64,000 nt of DNA from Hsuehochloa calcarea (Eukaryota; Streptophyta; Magnoliopsida; Poales; Poaceae), in assembly GCA_036346395.1 (NCBI GenBank), contig CM070602.1:16563098-16627097 (forward strand), in the 5' to 3' direction. The notes under the pieces were generated by a model, which was not told where the DNA came from, ran no database searches, and saw only the letters and a list, made by a program, of their open reading frames with translations. Made by a program: the position numbers and the translations under genes. Below, one piece after another: positions 24,079 to 37,084 of the stretch (the first letter of the stretch is position 1; every line of letters begins with the position of its first letter).

Positions 24079-25410
24079 GACAAGCCCCGTGTCAACTTTG
24101 CCCGCACGTGCCTCACCTTGACGCGCCGCCCGCCTCGTAGCCATGCCTCGGCGGGATGGCCCAGCGTTGACTTCGCCAACGCGTGCCTCACCTCAACGCG
24201 TCGTGCGCCTCGTAGGCCATGCCTCAGCGGGGCGGCCCCACGTCGACTTCGCCCATGCGTGCGTCACCGCGACGCGATGCCCACCTTGTAGGCCATGCCT
24301 CGGCAGGGCAGCCCTGCGTTGACTTCGCCCACGCGTGCTTCACCTCGATGCGCCGCCTGCCTTGTAGGCCATGCCTTAGAGGGGCAGCCCCATGTCGACT
24401 TCGCCCAAGCGTGCCTCACCTCAACGTCCTACCCACCTCGTAGGCCATGCTTCGGCAGGGTGGCTCTACGTCGACTTCGCCCGCGCGTGCGTCACCTCGA
24501 CGTCGCCCGCCTCGTAGGCCATGCTTCGGCGGGGCGGCCCCGCGTCGACTTCGTCCGCGTGTGCCTCATCTTGACATGTCACCCACCTCGTAGATCATGC
24601 CTCGGCGGGGCGGCCTTGCGTCGACTTCGCCTGCGCATGCGTCACCTTGACGCATCGCGCCTCGAAGGCCATGCCTCGGCGAGGCGGCCCTGCGTCGACT
24701 TCACCGGCGCGTGCCTCACCTCGACGCGCCACCCACCTCGTAGGCCATGCCTCGGCAGGGTGGCTCCGCATCGACTTCTCCCGCACGTGTGTCACCTCGA
24801 TGCGTCGCCTGCCTCGTAGGCCATGCTTAGGCGGGGCGGCCCCGCATCGACTTCGCCCGCGCGTGCCTCACCTTGACGCTCTGTCTGCCTCGTAGGCCAT
24901 GCCTCAGCGGGACGGCCCCACGTCGACTTTGCCAGCATGTGCCTCACCTCGACGCGCCGGGCGCCTCGTAGGCCATGCCTCGGCGGGGTGGCCCCGCGTC
25001 GACTTCGCCTGTGCGTGCATCACCTCCACGCGCCGCCCACCTTGTAGGCCATACCTCGGCGAGGTGACCTTGCGTTGACTTCACCCACGCGTGCTTCACC
25101 TTGACGCGTCGCCTGCCTCGTAGGCCATGCCTCAGTGGGACGGCCCCGCGTCGACTTTGCCCGCGCGTGCTTCACCTCGACGTGTAGCCTGCCTCGTAGG
25201 TCGTGCCTCAGCGGGGTGACCTTGCTTCAACTTTGCCCGCGCGTGCCTCACCTCGACACGTCGCCCTTTTGGTAGGCCGCACCTCAGCGGGGCGGCACCA
25301 CGACAACATTGCCAGCACGGGCTCCGTCTCGGCTCGCCGCCTGCCTCGAGGCCATACCCTCGGCGGGGTGGCCACGGCGCGTCACCCACTCGGATAGCTA
25401 CGCCTCGATG
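24079..25410. repeat. tandem array C, third and longest segment
   Basis: About 17 units of 76 bp. The marker CGTAGGCCATGC or its variants recurs at 24211, 24287, 24363, 24439, 24513 and 24589, and on to about 25400. Each unit has GGGGCGGCCCCG, GTCGACTTCGCC and TCACCTCGACGCG and is rich in CpG. The last units decay. Because 76 is not a multiple of three, the reading frame changes in each unit; long open frames here are chance. Confidence 0.92.
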
Positions 25411-27010
25411 GGATGGCCTCATGTCATTTTTGGGGGGGTGTCCCGACTACTAAGGGGCCGGGGCAACAGGATTGCATTCGCTCACCCCTGGGGACGCGGG
25501 ACCTGTCCTCGTGACCTCGGACCACACAGATGAGGGAGTTATCGTAGTAGGGCACCAAGGTTCCCTCACCCTAGGGTTGTCAGGGATACCAGTGTGCCAT
25601 CAGGAATACTGTACATATGTAGACCAAGTCCATATGGTGTATTTTAGACAAATGTACCTAAAATGACCCTCTCTCAATACATTGTGAGGGAAAGAAGGTA
25701 AATGTCCCTTCTTGCCCCTCGCTAGCTATGGGCTCCCAAGCGAGCCCAATCGAAAAAAGTATGGGGGGCGGCGTTTGGTACCTCCGTTGTGCTATTTTTA
25801 GCATTACGGCCGGGAGGGAGCCATTTTTGTTAATCCCTCTGCCAATAGTGCTATAACAACCAAAAACTCGTTCTTTTCTTGGACTCAATGTGTTATCGAG
25901 TATTAGAGTATCAATACTTGATCACGGTAGAATCGGGCCTGAAGATGAAATGGATGGAATGTGGCAATCCCGTTAAGTGGACGGTGGTAATCCTGTGAAC
26001 GTAATGCCAGCAAAAACTAGCAGTGTGTCCCGCACAATTGCACGGATAGATTTGTTTTGAAATTTCTATAAATGCTTGATAATATATTTATATATATTAT
26101 ATGTTTTTATATTTTTAAGATATCTTAAACATTTTAAATAACAGTAGAAGCTTAAAGGAAAATATAACCTGAGGAACGTAATTGAAGTATAAGCTTCGAT
26201 GGAAGAAAATCATTGAGCATAATAAGTTGTTGGGTTCTTCGAAATGTAATCACTCTCCATCATGCAGAGATCTAATGTTAACCGTTGCAATATCAACACT
26301 CACACACATGGAACCGTCACTGATCCCTACTGGGGACACTTGTCACACACTCTCTGGTGGCCCCGAGCCTATTCCCTACGGCTGATCCATCTCTACCCCA
26401 AGCTTTTTTATTATCTGCATCTATACACTCGTACTTCTATTCATATAGTTGCATGCATGTACATACACATGCATAATATTATACATGCTCAATGTCCTCT
26501 TCTGTTGTGTTGGCCGCTCCTTTTCTTCGATGTCGGCCAACTCAATGTTGTGACTTCCTTGCTAGCCGCGACGACCTCCCATCTTTACTCATGATAGCAT
26601 GTTTGCTTTAGGCATTGTCTAACGATATAGAGAATCTTCTCGCTATCGCCGGTGACGTCGTGCCCTCACCAGTGATGACACACTCCTAGCTACTCGATGG
26701 CTCCCATATCGTTCATAGCTCGTCTTCAATGCAAAGCTTCATCTCCTCTCTACTAAGGTTTCCCCATCATCGAGCTTCTTTGGCCATTAACTTCTTCAAC
26801 AACGCCGACACCCCTTTCAACTTTGGACTTTCTCTTCAATGGCTCCAGCGAGTAACATGACATTGTTCTCGTTGAACGACTAAGGTGAGCAACACGACAT
26901 TGTCCTCATCTCTGTCACCACCACCTCAGCTCTTCACTTCCCCGTGGGTCAATGCCTTCTTGCAGGACAGACCGATGTCATTGCACTCTTCGTGGTTTCC
27001 TCCGACACCA
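25411..27010. other. unassigned flank of the arrays, with one array-B unit
   Basis: 25411-25720 is single-copy in the window and includes GTGTCCCGACTACTAAGGGG at the array edge. One isolated array-B unit is at about 25721-25778. The rest (25780-27010) has no convincing gene; CT-rich and short open frames near 26260-26590 match nothing I know. Confidence 0.5.
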
Positions 27011-27570
27011 TTCGTGTTATCTTTATTATAAGTTTAATTTTATTCAAAATTTTAGTTATTTTATATTGGAGTTTGTATAGAAATCAAATTGCCAATTTTA
27101 TTTATTTATTTTACTTTGGAATTTATATAGAAATCAAAATGCAAAATCTATTTTCTTTTTTATTCTGAATTTCAGTTATTTTTTCTTGGAATTCGTATAC
27201 AAATCTAATTGCTATTTTTTTTAAAAAAAAATTATTCTGAATTACAATTATTTAAGGATTTTACCTTGGAATTTGTATCGAAATCAAATTTCAATTTTAT
27301 TTTATTCTAAATTTTAGTTACTTTTTGGTTGGATTTTGTATACAAATCTAATTACCAATTTTTTATTTTTTATTCTGAATTATAATTATTTAGGGATTTT
27401 ACTTATGAATTCATATGGAAATCAAATTGTTAAATTTATTTTATTTTTATTCCAAAATTTTAATTTTGTTATACTTAACATTGACTCTTTTACTTAAGAA
27501 TTCATATGTAAATAAAATTTCAGATTTTATTTTATTTTTATTCAGAATTTTAGTTTTATTGTACCCGATA
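27010..27570. repeat. degenerate AT-rich tandem repeat
   Basis: About six diverged units of 80-100 bases share ATTCTGAATTTTAGTTATTT, TTGGAATTTGTATAGAAATC and AAATTGCCAATTTTATTT. No coding potential. 27571-27840 is unassigned. Confidence 0.7.
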
Positions 27571-27840
27571 TATTCTTTTTTTTAATCTAGACTGTTATAA
27601 TCCGAACCAACCGCGATTGATGGTATATATTTTTACATTTTATACCGATTAACGTAAGAATTTATAGCCCTTAAGTAGGACGTGATGACTTCTTTTTACT
27701 CTATTTTAGTGAGATAATAGATGTGAACATGTTCAATGCCTGCAGTCTGTTGGAACACAGCGATTCCATGTGAATTCCGTAGGAAATAGTGTATAGCCTT
27801 CAAAATTTGCTGCTTTTTGTTCTTACAATGTAATAACTAT

Positions 27841-28792
27841 AAAGTTTAGGAAGAATTGATCATTTGCCACTCCATAGAGTGGACTTTGAGAATTTGCTGC
27901 ACGATGTAGTTTATAATTTGCCATTTTGAAAAGGTGTAACTCATTATTTACCAATTTTAACAATTTTGCCTCTAAACTTCTTCCTCGTCACCTCTTTTTC
28001 CTCTTTTCTTCTTGCTATCAACCACGGCGTCTCCGTCGACTGCTCCTTACGGAACTCCCTTTCTCTCCCTTCTTCCTCGTCATCCTCCTCTCTTCTTGGC
28101 TGAGCTCGGCGGGCCAGCGCGTAGGTGGTAGCCCTATGCCGAAGCCCAGAGCTTGATGACTAGCATGGTGTCCACGAGCTCGGGCGACATGCCCTCAGCC
28201 CACCGTCGTCTCCCTCTCCACAGCCGTCGTGTATCCATACATCGTGCGGACACCGTCCTGTCGCTCTCTGCCGAGAGACCATAACCTCCGAGCTCCACCA
28301 TGACCATCGTGGCCGAGCTCCGCAAGTTACCAGATCTGGAGTGGATGGGCTTGACCGCTGCCGCTAGAGCCGGAGCTGCTCTATGCCGCTGCCGCTGCCT
28401 CGTGTCGACCATTGAGCTTCACCATGTCCCAGGGTTGGGCGGCGTCGACGTGTTTCCTTTGAGGCATGGGTGGCGATTGCAGCGGCGAGCTCACTATTAG
28501 AGAAAGGAGCGGCTAGTGGGGCTGTGGGGGAGGGCAAAGAGGAGAGAGGGGGGCAGTCGGTGGGGGGTAGAGAAGGCGAATACCATATAGAGCAGTTGCC
28601 GAAGACGGAGGCCGTCCGCCCAATGGTTGATGCTGAGCAGAAAAGAGGCTTCAGAATAGGAGCAAACATGTCAAAATAGCAATGAATGAATTGTATCTTC
28701 TACAGTGGTAAATAATAGACTACATCTTGCGTAATGACAAATCCTCAAAGCCCACTCTATGGAATGACAAATGATCAATTAGCCCTAAATTT
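27841..28792. mobile_element. Mutator-like element with long inverted ends and GC-rich interior (Pack-MULE candidate)
   Basis: The ends are about 110-bp imperfect terminal inverted repeats at 27841-27950 and 28683-28792. They share TTGATCATTTG, CATAGAGTGG, CTTTGAG and GATGTAGT in the same order. Within each end is a small hairpin such as CCACTC-CATA-GAGTGG. The interior (about 27970-28670) is sharply richer in GC than its surroundings and reads like plant exon sequence on both strands, with no transposase. This is the pattern of a MULE carrying captured gene pieces. I could not identify the donor gene, and no clear 9-bp target duplication is visible. It lies about 350 bases beyond the beta-tubulin stop codon. 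Confidence 0.65.
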
Positions 28793-29139
28793 CCATTGCT
28801 GCATATGACCTAGAGTGCGTTCTAATTCAAGTGAACAAGGGACAGGAAAACGTTCAGAATCAGCGTAAGCAAGCATTCTATTTCCAATACACTAGTGCGG
28901 TAACTCATCCAGAACAAATCAAGCAAACAAAGCATCAAGGCAACATGCCTGCATACGAACCCAATAGCACACTTCGCACATATGCGAACGCAATAGCATA
29001 CAAACGAGCACCGAGGTTGTAGCGATAGTAGTAGTAACAGGGGGGAGTGTTTCAAACATACGCAAGCTCCAGTTGAAAGAAAACCCCATAAATGATTGAT
29101 AGTGATATAGCATGGTGCAACAACCGGCACCAATCATTC
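28793..29139 (-). other. beta-tubulin 3' untranslated region and downstream flank
   Basis: Directly after the minus-strand stop codon of beta-tubulin. No other feature is seen; open frames here do not match known proteins. The polyadenylation site cannot be fixed from sequence alone. Confidence 0.5.
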
Positions 29140-31012
29140 TTACTCCTGCACGGCCTCCTCTTCGTCCTCGTAGTCACCCTCCTCTTCGGCTGTCGCATCC
29201 TGGTACTGCTGGTACTCGGAGACGAGGTCGTTCATGTTGCTCTCCGCCTCGGTGAACTCCATCTCGTCCATGCCCTCGCCTGTGTACCAGTGCAGGAAGG
29301 CCTTCCTCCTGAACATGGCCGTGAACTGCTCGCTCACGCGGCGGAACATCTCCTGGATGGAGGTGGAGTTGCCGATGAAGGTGGACGCCATGGAGAGGCC
29401 TCGCGGCGGGATGTCGCACACGCTCGACTTGACGTTGTTCGGGATCCACTCCACGAAGTAGGATGAGTTCTTGTTCTGCACGTTGATCATCTGCTCGTCC
29501 ACCTCCTTGGTGCTCATCTTGCCGCGGAACATAGCCGAGGCCGTCAGGTAGCGGCCGTGGCGCGGGTCTGCAGCGCACATCATGTTCTTGGAGTCCCACA
29601 TCTGCTGGGTGAGCTCGGGGACGGTGAGGGCTCGGTACTGCTGCGAGCCACGCGAGGTGAGCGGCGCAAAGCCCACCATGAAGAAGTGGAGGCGCGGGAA
29701 GGGGATCAAGTTGACAGCAAGTTTGCGGAGGTCAGAATTCAGCTGTCCAGGGAAGCGAAGGCAGCAGGTGACACCGCTCATGGTGGCACTGATCAAGTGG
29801 TTCAGGTCTCCAACTGTTCATAAAAACCAAGATTCACATCAACATAGCATTGTCGGAGTACAACATGCAGTTAAACATGTAAGTGGATTTTGAACAAACA
29901 AATATTATGTTGTTCTAACAGGAAAAAGAATCAGAGGAAATGCATTAGCAGCAAAGCCTAAGAAAACAAATTGGTTATCTTCTGAACCGAGGCCCCTTCA
30001 CTCAGTTTACAACCACCGCCTGTAATGACGCCTTGGTTCAATTCCTAATTCTTTTCATAACATGCATTTGGCGCTTAAGTTAGGCAAATGGGAAAAACAT
30101 TTTTTTTCCCATGCTGAAAATATAGAGAGATGTGCAATACAACTCTCAAGTCATACCCTATATATCTGTCATTCTGAGCACATTTACCAGTTTAAAAATT
30201 CAATATCTGCCCCTCAGTATTGAAGAATAGGTAGTTACAGACACACTACGAAAATAACCCCAGGTATGTCTGACTTGCGTGACCAAAGTACCAAACAACT
30301 TGAGCTCAACTAAATACAATGTCAACTCAACACTAGTAATTATCTTTCTAGGGGACCAAACTAGTTTAGCTTCCGGTAACTAATTTGGATTATTTCTTAA
30401 CAACATTTTGGACATTTCAAGCAGCAAGTTTTTATCACCGAAACCAAGCCAACCAACATGACAATTGGCAATAACCTTGTTAATAGAAAGCACAAAGCAC
30501 CATTTAAGAGGGCCGACTAGTAATATAGTTCACCGCATTGCCAATGTAGCGATCATTTGCAATTAACATTACTAATGTAAGTACAAGCAGGTAATCAAAC
30601 TTTGATGGAACGGATCTGCTTACAGCTAGGGGTGGTAAGCTTCAGCGTGCGAAAGCAGATGTCGTAGAGCGCCTCGTTGTCAAGCACCATGCACTCGTCA
30701 GCGTTCTCCACCAGCTGGTGAACGGAGAGCGTGGCGTTGTAGGGCTCGACCACCGTGTCGGACACCTTGGGCGACGGGAACACGGAGAACGTCAGCATCA
30801 TCCGGTCCGGATACTCCTCCCTGATCTTGGAAATCAGCAGCGTGCCCATGCCGGACCCGGTGCCGCCACCCAACGAGTGGCACACCTGGAAACCTGACCG
30901 CACACACAGGGACGGAGTTGTTCATCAGAATCCATGGAAAGAAGCGTTTCTTCGAAGGGACGGTGTGGTAAAGTAAGAGAGGAGTTACCTTGGAGGCAGT
31001 CGCAGTTCTCGA
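29140..31012 (-). pseudogene. TUB: beta-tubulin, exons 2-3 intact, exon 1 truncated
   Basis: Beta-tubulin pairs with alpha-tubulin to form microtubules. Exon 3 (29813-29140) encodes from [20 protein letters not shown] through the acidic C-terminal tail ending EEAVQE and a TAA stop. Exon 2 (30893-30624) carries the tubulin signature [12 protein letters not shown] and ends at TTPS. Introns of 95 and 810 bases are GT-AG and lie at the positions usual for plant beta-tubulin genes (after DCLQ/G and after TTPS/F). Of exon 1 only the last codons remain (IENCDCLQ, 30989 to about 31012). There the sequence changes directly to LTR sequence, so about 120 N-terminal codons, the start codon and the promoter are absent from the window. 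The remaining exons show no decay. That fits either a very recent truncation or an assembly join rather than an old pseudogene. Confidence 0.95.
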
Positions 31013-32690
31013 TTGAAGGAATTGGACATATCGCAAAGATATACTCAGATAGCGAGTGAAACACCGTCGATGTTCACTTAAAGTAACCGTATGAAGAACG
31101 TTTCATACGGCCGTCCAACGTGGCCCACATTGGAATGGTGGACTCACGTAACGGGCCCACATTGGAATGGTGGACTCACGATCCATTCGAATTGATGGGA
31201 TTTTCAAGTGCCCATACTGAATTGATGGGTCTTACAAAGGTAATTTATGCATGTCATGATGTGATCCCATGGCAAGATTGAATAGTACTCATAAATGAAA
31301 AGATACACATGGCATTCATCTACAAATACGATAAATATAATCAATCATTCACACATCACATAATGCATCAATCATAGTATACAAGTTACTTGCTCTCGCT
31401 ACAAGCGACGGCTTGGGAGGTAACGAGGTACCCTCCACTCACCGCTTCACCGCCTACAATATAAAATGATCGATATGAGGACAACCGAGTACGATGCTAC
31501 ACGTGCCCTCCCACAATCTCTAACCAAACCAACCAAACAAAAGGTTCAATTTGATCCTCTACACAAAAAGTCCAGACACCTAACTTCGGCAACAGATCGA
31601 GAAAATTCACCATTAATTGTCTCAGAATCTAAAAGACACGAAACCAGTGCTCACTGATTCCTAACTGATCAGGCTACAAAAATTGTTGACGGAATCCTGA
31701 TTCGCCAAAACAGAGGGCTAATTATCGTTAAACACAACCCATCTACGCCTGTCCGAATACGATCAGAATAAAGAAAACGGCTTAACTTTTAGCCTACTGA
31801 TCCAATGAGAATGATCCTTATCAACTTGGAAAGATAAATTCGAGAACTACAATAACTTAGTTGGGTGAAGGTTCTAATTCGGCCTCTAATTTGAACAAAA
31901 CCGAGGGACAAACCTACTGACCCCAGTTTTCAGGCAGACTGAACAGATCACAATCAAAAATTCATATCTCCCAAACTACAGATCGGATTTTCCTGATCTT
32001 GGTGCCAAAAGAAAGCTAACGTTCCCAGGAATAAAAATCTAGAAGGGAAAAATCCCAGATTCGGCCTCTACAGTAGTCTAAACAATAGATGAAAACGCTA
32101 ATATTTATCTGCCCAGAATTCAGAACAGTGGTAAAGAAAATATCATAACTTTCATTGTACAGATCCAATGGAGATGATCTTTATCAGCTTTGAAAGATAA
32201 TTTAAAGGGATACAATAACTTATTTGGGTGGAGGTTCTGGAAATGCCTCTAACGAAATCAAAACCTAGGATCAAGCCGACAGATCCTTCTCGTCGACAGA
32301 CAGAACAGCGTGCACTAAAAAATCATATCTCCTAAACCGTAAGGCGGAATCACGTGATCTCAGTGGCTATGGAAAGCTAAGAACAATACCTACAACTTTC
32401 TAAGAGATGGACAGGACAGAAAACGAATGCATCTTACCCAAAATCGACATACAAGGCGGCGCACAGCAATAGGGAAAGGTGGCGGCTCCAAAGGGGAGAG
32501 GGGAGAGAAATGTGGAGTTTGGGGTTTGGGGTGGAACCCCCTTATGGCCAGCCACCACATGGGCCCCTCCGGCCGTGGCCGGCCAGTTGCCGTGAAATCA
32601 CGAAAACCCCGTGAAAAGATGATTCTGATTTTTCGATTAGCTCCTTCTTCCAAACTTCTTCTAATAAGTCGAATCACCTTCGGTATTACA
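31012..32690 (-). repeat. left LTR fragment of the second copy
   Basis: It starts at ATTGAAGGAATTGGACAT, which corresponds to 12349 in the first copy; the first 457 bases of the LTR are missing. It ends CGGTATTACA. It shares GTCGATGTTC, ATCGATATGAGG and CAAAAATTGTTGACGG with the left LTR of copy one. Confidence 0.92.
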
Positions 32691-35600
32691 TTCTACCTCT
32701 TAACGAATTCGACCTCGAATTCTAACGCAACTAATACCGTAATAAATTTCAAGGAGTTGAAATCAACGGATTTAACTCGTACTAGAAACAAACGGTTCGA
32801 TATCGCCGCATGCGAGACTCTATCTCCCAAGTGGCCTCTCTCGTAATAGAGAAACCACAAAGCAAAGATGTGAAGCAACGTCGACCTAACAATCAACTTG
32901 AACTTTCTAGGTACACTCATCGAAGAGGATCAAGGTAAGACCTTACTCGATGGTCAACGCCTTAAACTAAAACTCGAACCTTGAATGGTTCATGCCCACT
33001 CAAGACTGAACACACCCGACGCTTGTGTACTTCAGCAGATACCCGAGACTCAAACGAAATACCAACTTTCTAATTTCTGCAACTTTCGAAAACGAAGAGA
33101 ATCCAATTGAAAATAGAGAGTCCTCATCGCGTCCACTCAATGCTAACTCTCCACCAAAAGATTAAATTCCAAATTTGACAATTCATCTCAAAACAAATCC
33201 ATTTTCTAAATAGGCAGTTTACAAATGAACACCACTACAACCAAAGGAGAAATTATTGGAACGCCCAAACCAAACACTGGCAGTTTGTCTGAATTGGAAA
33301 GAATCTACATGCCAACACAGCCTCAACTCAAATTGCATAAAACACCGGTCAACAATACCAAACTCAAACGAGAATCAAGAAAACACCTAATTATATGATG
33401 AACATTTCTTTCCACGCTTCTCTTCTAGGGATAAAATTTCTCTCGAACCTTGGAATTTGACTTCATCGCATACCACACGAGCTTAAACCTCTTAGTTAAA
33501 TATCCTCAAATCATGCTCAAACTGAATTAAATCATCCACACCATTGTGAAGAGACTCTATGAAATCTACCGGATACTCTAGGTAATACAAAATCGATTTG
33601 ATTGAAGGCATCCATAACACCACAGTAGTAGGCACCACGCAATCACATTACCTTCAATTTCCAATAACAACAATTCAAGATCCTTAGCACGCACGGACAT
33701 GTATTACATCAGAAGAGTTCTATCAATGACCATTCATTGCTCAGGAAACTCTATTATCCCACTTCCTCTACGCACAATCATCAGTGACCAATGGTCTAGC
33801 ATAAAAATGCACACTGCATCCAACTTCCAAAACCTCTACAACGGATTGCTCTTATAACCGATTGTGAAATCATCGAATTAAATCTCCAACATTACCACCA
33901 TACTAACATACTCACTCATTGACATCATCAGAAATCACCCACACCATCTCGCAATGCTACCCAATTGTGTTACTCTAAAAATTCAATGAAGGTTTCCATA
34001 CCTCCGATAATCACCAACCTTTCAATCTCGAATTGAAGTTCTAGAATTTCACTATACGTGTTAATCACCGTAGAACACTTTTCGACTTACTTCAAGTCAA
34101 ACATCTCAAGTGAATCAATTTCTCCAAGGGATACAGATCAAAACTATTTCACATTCTACTACTCTCCGATAACTTGGTAGCAAAATATCGTCGCTACGAT
34201 TACTCATCCACCACCAAACAGTTGCCAAACTTTCACCTTGCAAACACTTCGAACACAAACGTGATCCTTTCTCAAAAGGAAGAGGCGAACAAAAACAAGT
34301 TCATTCATACAGAAGCGTTGCTCACCACGAGCCAAGAAACCAAAAGAAATATTCGCTAAAGGTGATCTTAGAAAACGAAAACTAAGTTCGTAGTTGAGGG
34401 AACACATTCCTCGAAGATAATAGCAAATAACAACCGATAAGAAAACGGCATTACGATTGAAACTCAAATCTTTGGAGTGAAAAGGGCGTAAAATTTAGGC
34501 ATGTTTTAAAACCTCAAGTTACAAAACTTGACTCGACTAATGACTACTTCTATGACTTTCCTTTAACACAACAATTAGTCCTTGAACGAATAACACCTGC
34601 CACATGAACAAGGTAAGTTCTTTAGTCCAATCCACTAACTACTTAAGAACCAATAACATTTTTCAACCCGCCAAATTTGTTCTGAATAGCTTCATCTACT
34701 CATGAAACATGAGATCCAAATGCCTTCACCACAAAATTAAGCATTTCCTTTACAAGACTTCGGGAAAAAAGCGGATTCTCAACGAATCGACGATAATTTA
34801 CTTTGATTGTAACCTCTCTTAGCTTAACCCAAACCAAGGAGCCTTTAGGGCTAAATCACACGAAACTCTTAAGAAGCAATAGGATAATCCTATACCTCAA
34901 GTTACCCAAAATATTTTTAGTTTCAGATGATTCATGAACTCCCAAAAGGTCACAAAAACTAAACTCAAGTATTCTCATGTTAAGCGATATCACCAAGGGC
35001 GATCAAATTTCCACATATATCAACATCAAACTCACTACAACATTTAGAAAGTATTTCGAAGACCCACGTGGAAAGAATGGGTTGATTCTTTCTCAAAAGA
35101 AGAGCAAATAGAAACGATCTTCACCAACTAGAGAATTGCTTACCACTCGGTGAACAGAACCAAGAGGAAAACCAATTACGAATGAACTCATTGAACATAG
35201 GTGGAGTCCACAATTGAAAACATGAGCCTCACAAGAAGAGAATGTCGGATCTTCTAGATAAGAACAACGATCATTCAAGATCAAAGCGATCGCATCACTA
35301 AGAACCATTATAACTCTGCCAAATCGTTTCACGTGGTAAACTTCGTTTATCATAATAAACTAGGACCTCCAATAGGTCATGAACACAAAACTTCGAAATT
35401 GAATCATTTTGGAAACATCAAGAAGGTGGTCAAACTTCTTTCTCTACAAAAGAATCAACCTTACTCTCACATTCGATCGTGTCAATAAACCTTCTAAAGG
35501 AAACATGATAAATCGGGTCATAAAAATTTTCATCATCACATGGAATTATAATAACAACTTGTTCTAGAAAAGAATTCTGGTACGAAAACCACAAAGTTGA

Positions 35601-37084
35601 ACAAACGTCACACCCACTTCAAAACTCTGAGAAAGGGGTTTCGACACTTTTCTTTTCAAAGGAGGTTCTAAACTCCAACACTCCAAATATTCCAAAGAAA
35701 TAAACATAGTGAAATTTCTTCAATGAACTTTGTGAAAGGAAATTTTCATTCTCGATCACAACAGATAACCGAAATGCCCTTATCAACAAGAGATAGGGCT
35801 AACATAAGGAGATCGATCTTGTCAAAATAACGTTCACAAGCAAACAATGAGAGCTCGTGACCGAAAGGCAAGAAACTATTTTGAAAACAAATAGGGTCTA
35901 ATAGAAACCCGTAGCCCACAATCTTTGTTTGGGTACAACCCAAACTTAAGCATAACCAAGCACTCCAAAAGGGTTTTAACGCTTTTCTTGAAAAAGATGC
36001 ATCAAATTTCAACAAGCGAGGGTTCCAAAAGGAATACATTGAGCCAAAGCTTTCGTGTTAACGAACTTGCAACAAGAATTCTCATTAGGCAAACCATCAA
36101 GCGAGTAAATGAGTCGCTCTTTTCCAATGAGAAAGAAAGAACAACCATGAAAATATCAATGTTGCCAATTTACAAAGATCATTCGTAGTAAAAGCAATTC
36201 GACAATCGAAAAACAATAATGTTTTGGAGTACCATTAAAGGCCTTTTAAACTCGTCTACCAAAATCATGAACCCAAGAGAAATTCATCAATCGCCAGGAC
36301 AAGAATTTGTCAAATTCGAAAATCAAGGAAGAGAACGACTTACTAAAGCACTCAAGAGAAATATGCAAGATCAATACACACTTGATAAAGAACTTACAAA
36401 AGAAGTTTTCCAATACCGAGATTCCAAGCGAGCGAATGAGTTAAATTTCCTAATAGGGTAAAACAAGTCTTTTGTGAAAAGAGGAATGTTGCATTTGAAC
36501 TATGCTCACGTGGAGCGAAATATCACAATAGTCGAAAGTGCAATATTTGTTTCAAAGAAAAATCAGAGCTACTGGAGCTTGCCTTCTTCATTAAAACCCC
36601 AATTTCAAAAGAATTCACAACGCCAGGAACCACAACCAGAAACCGGATATCGAGTTCGAGAAAGGCAACAAGTTCATCAATGAGCTCATGCTCAATCTGA
36701 GCTTATGGAGCAGAGGTAAGAAGTTCTCTAATATCATACTACAAGCAAGTGGTGTAGCTGGCAAAACCGGACATCAACCACGAACTCAAGCGATCAACGC
36801 CGCTAGCGAACGCATAACTAATGCAATCAATTATGAATATATATATATATATATATATATATCGATCATCTCATGACGATCATAGAATAATTTCATAGAT
36901 AGAGGTTATCACATCATCTCATGGATTAACACATCATAGCACAACACAATTTAACAACGACTCAATACTCGAGTCACCACAATTGAAATCGGAAGCAACA
37001 GTTTACCAACCCTCCTAATGTGCACAGTGTGTCAATTTAATATGTTTGAATGAACCACGGACCTAAAGCCCGCTCGATACCAAC

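Noticed and set aside
24219..25422. Open frames of up to 174 codons in array C
   Set aside because: The 76-bp unit shifts the frame every unit; the same stretch is open in several frames because stop codons are rare in GC-rich repeats.
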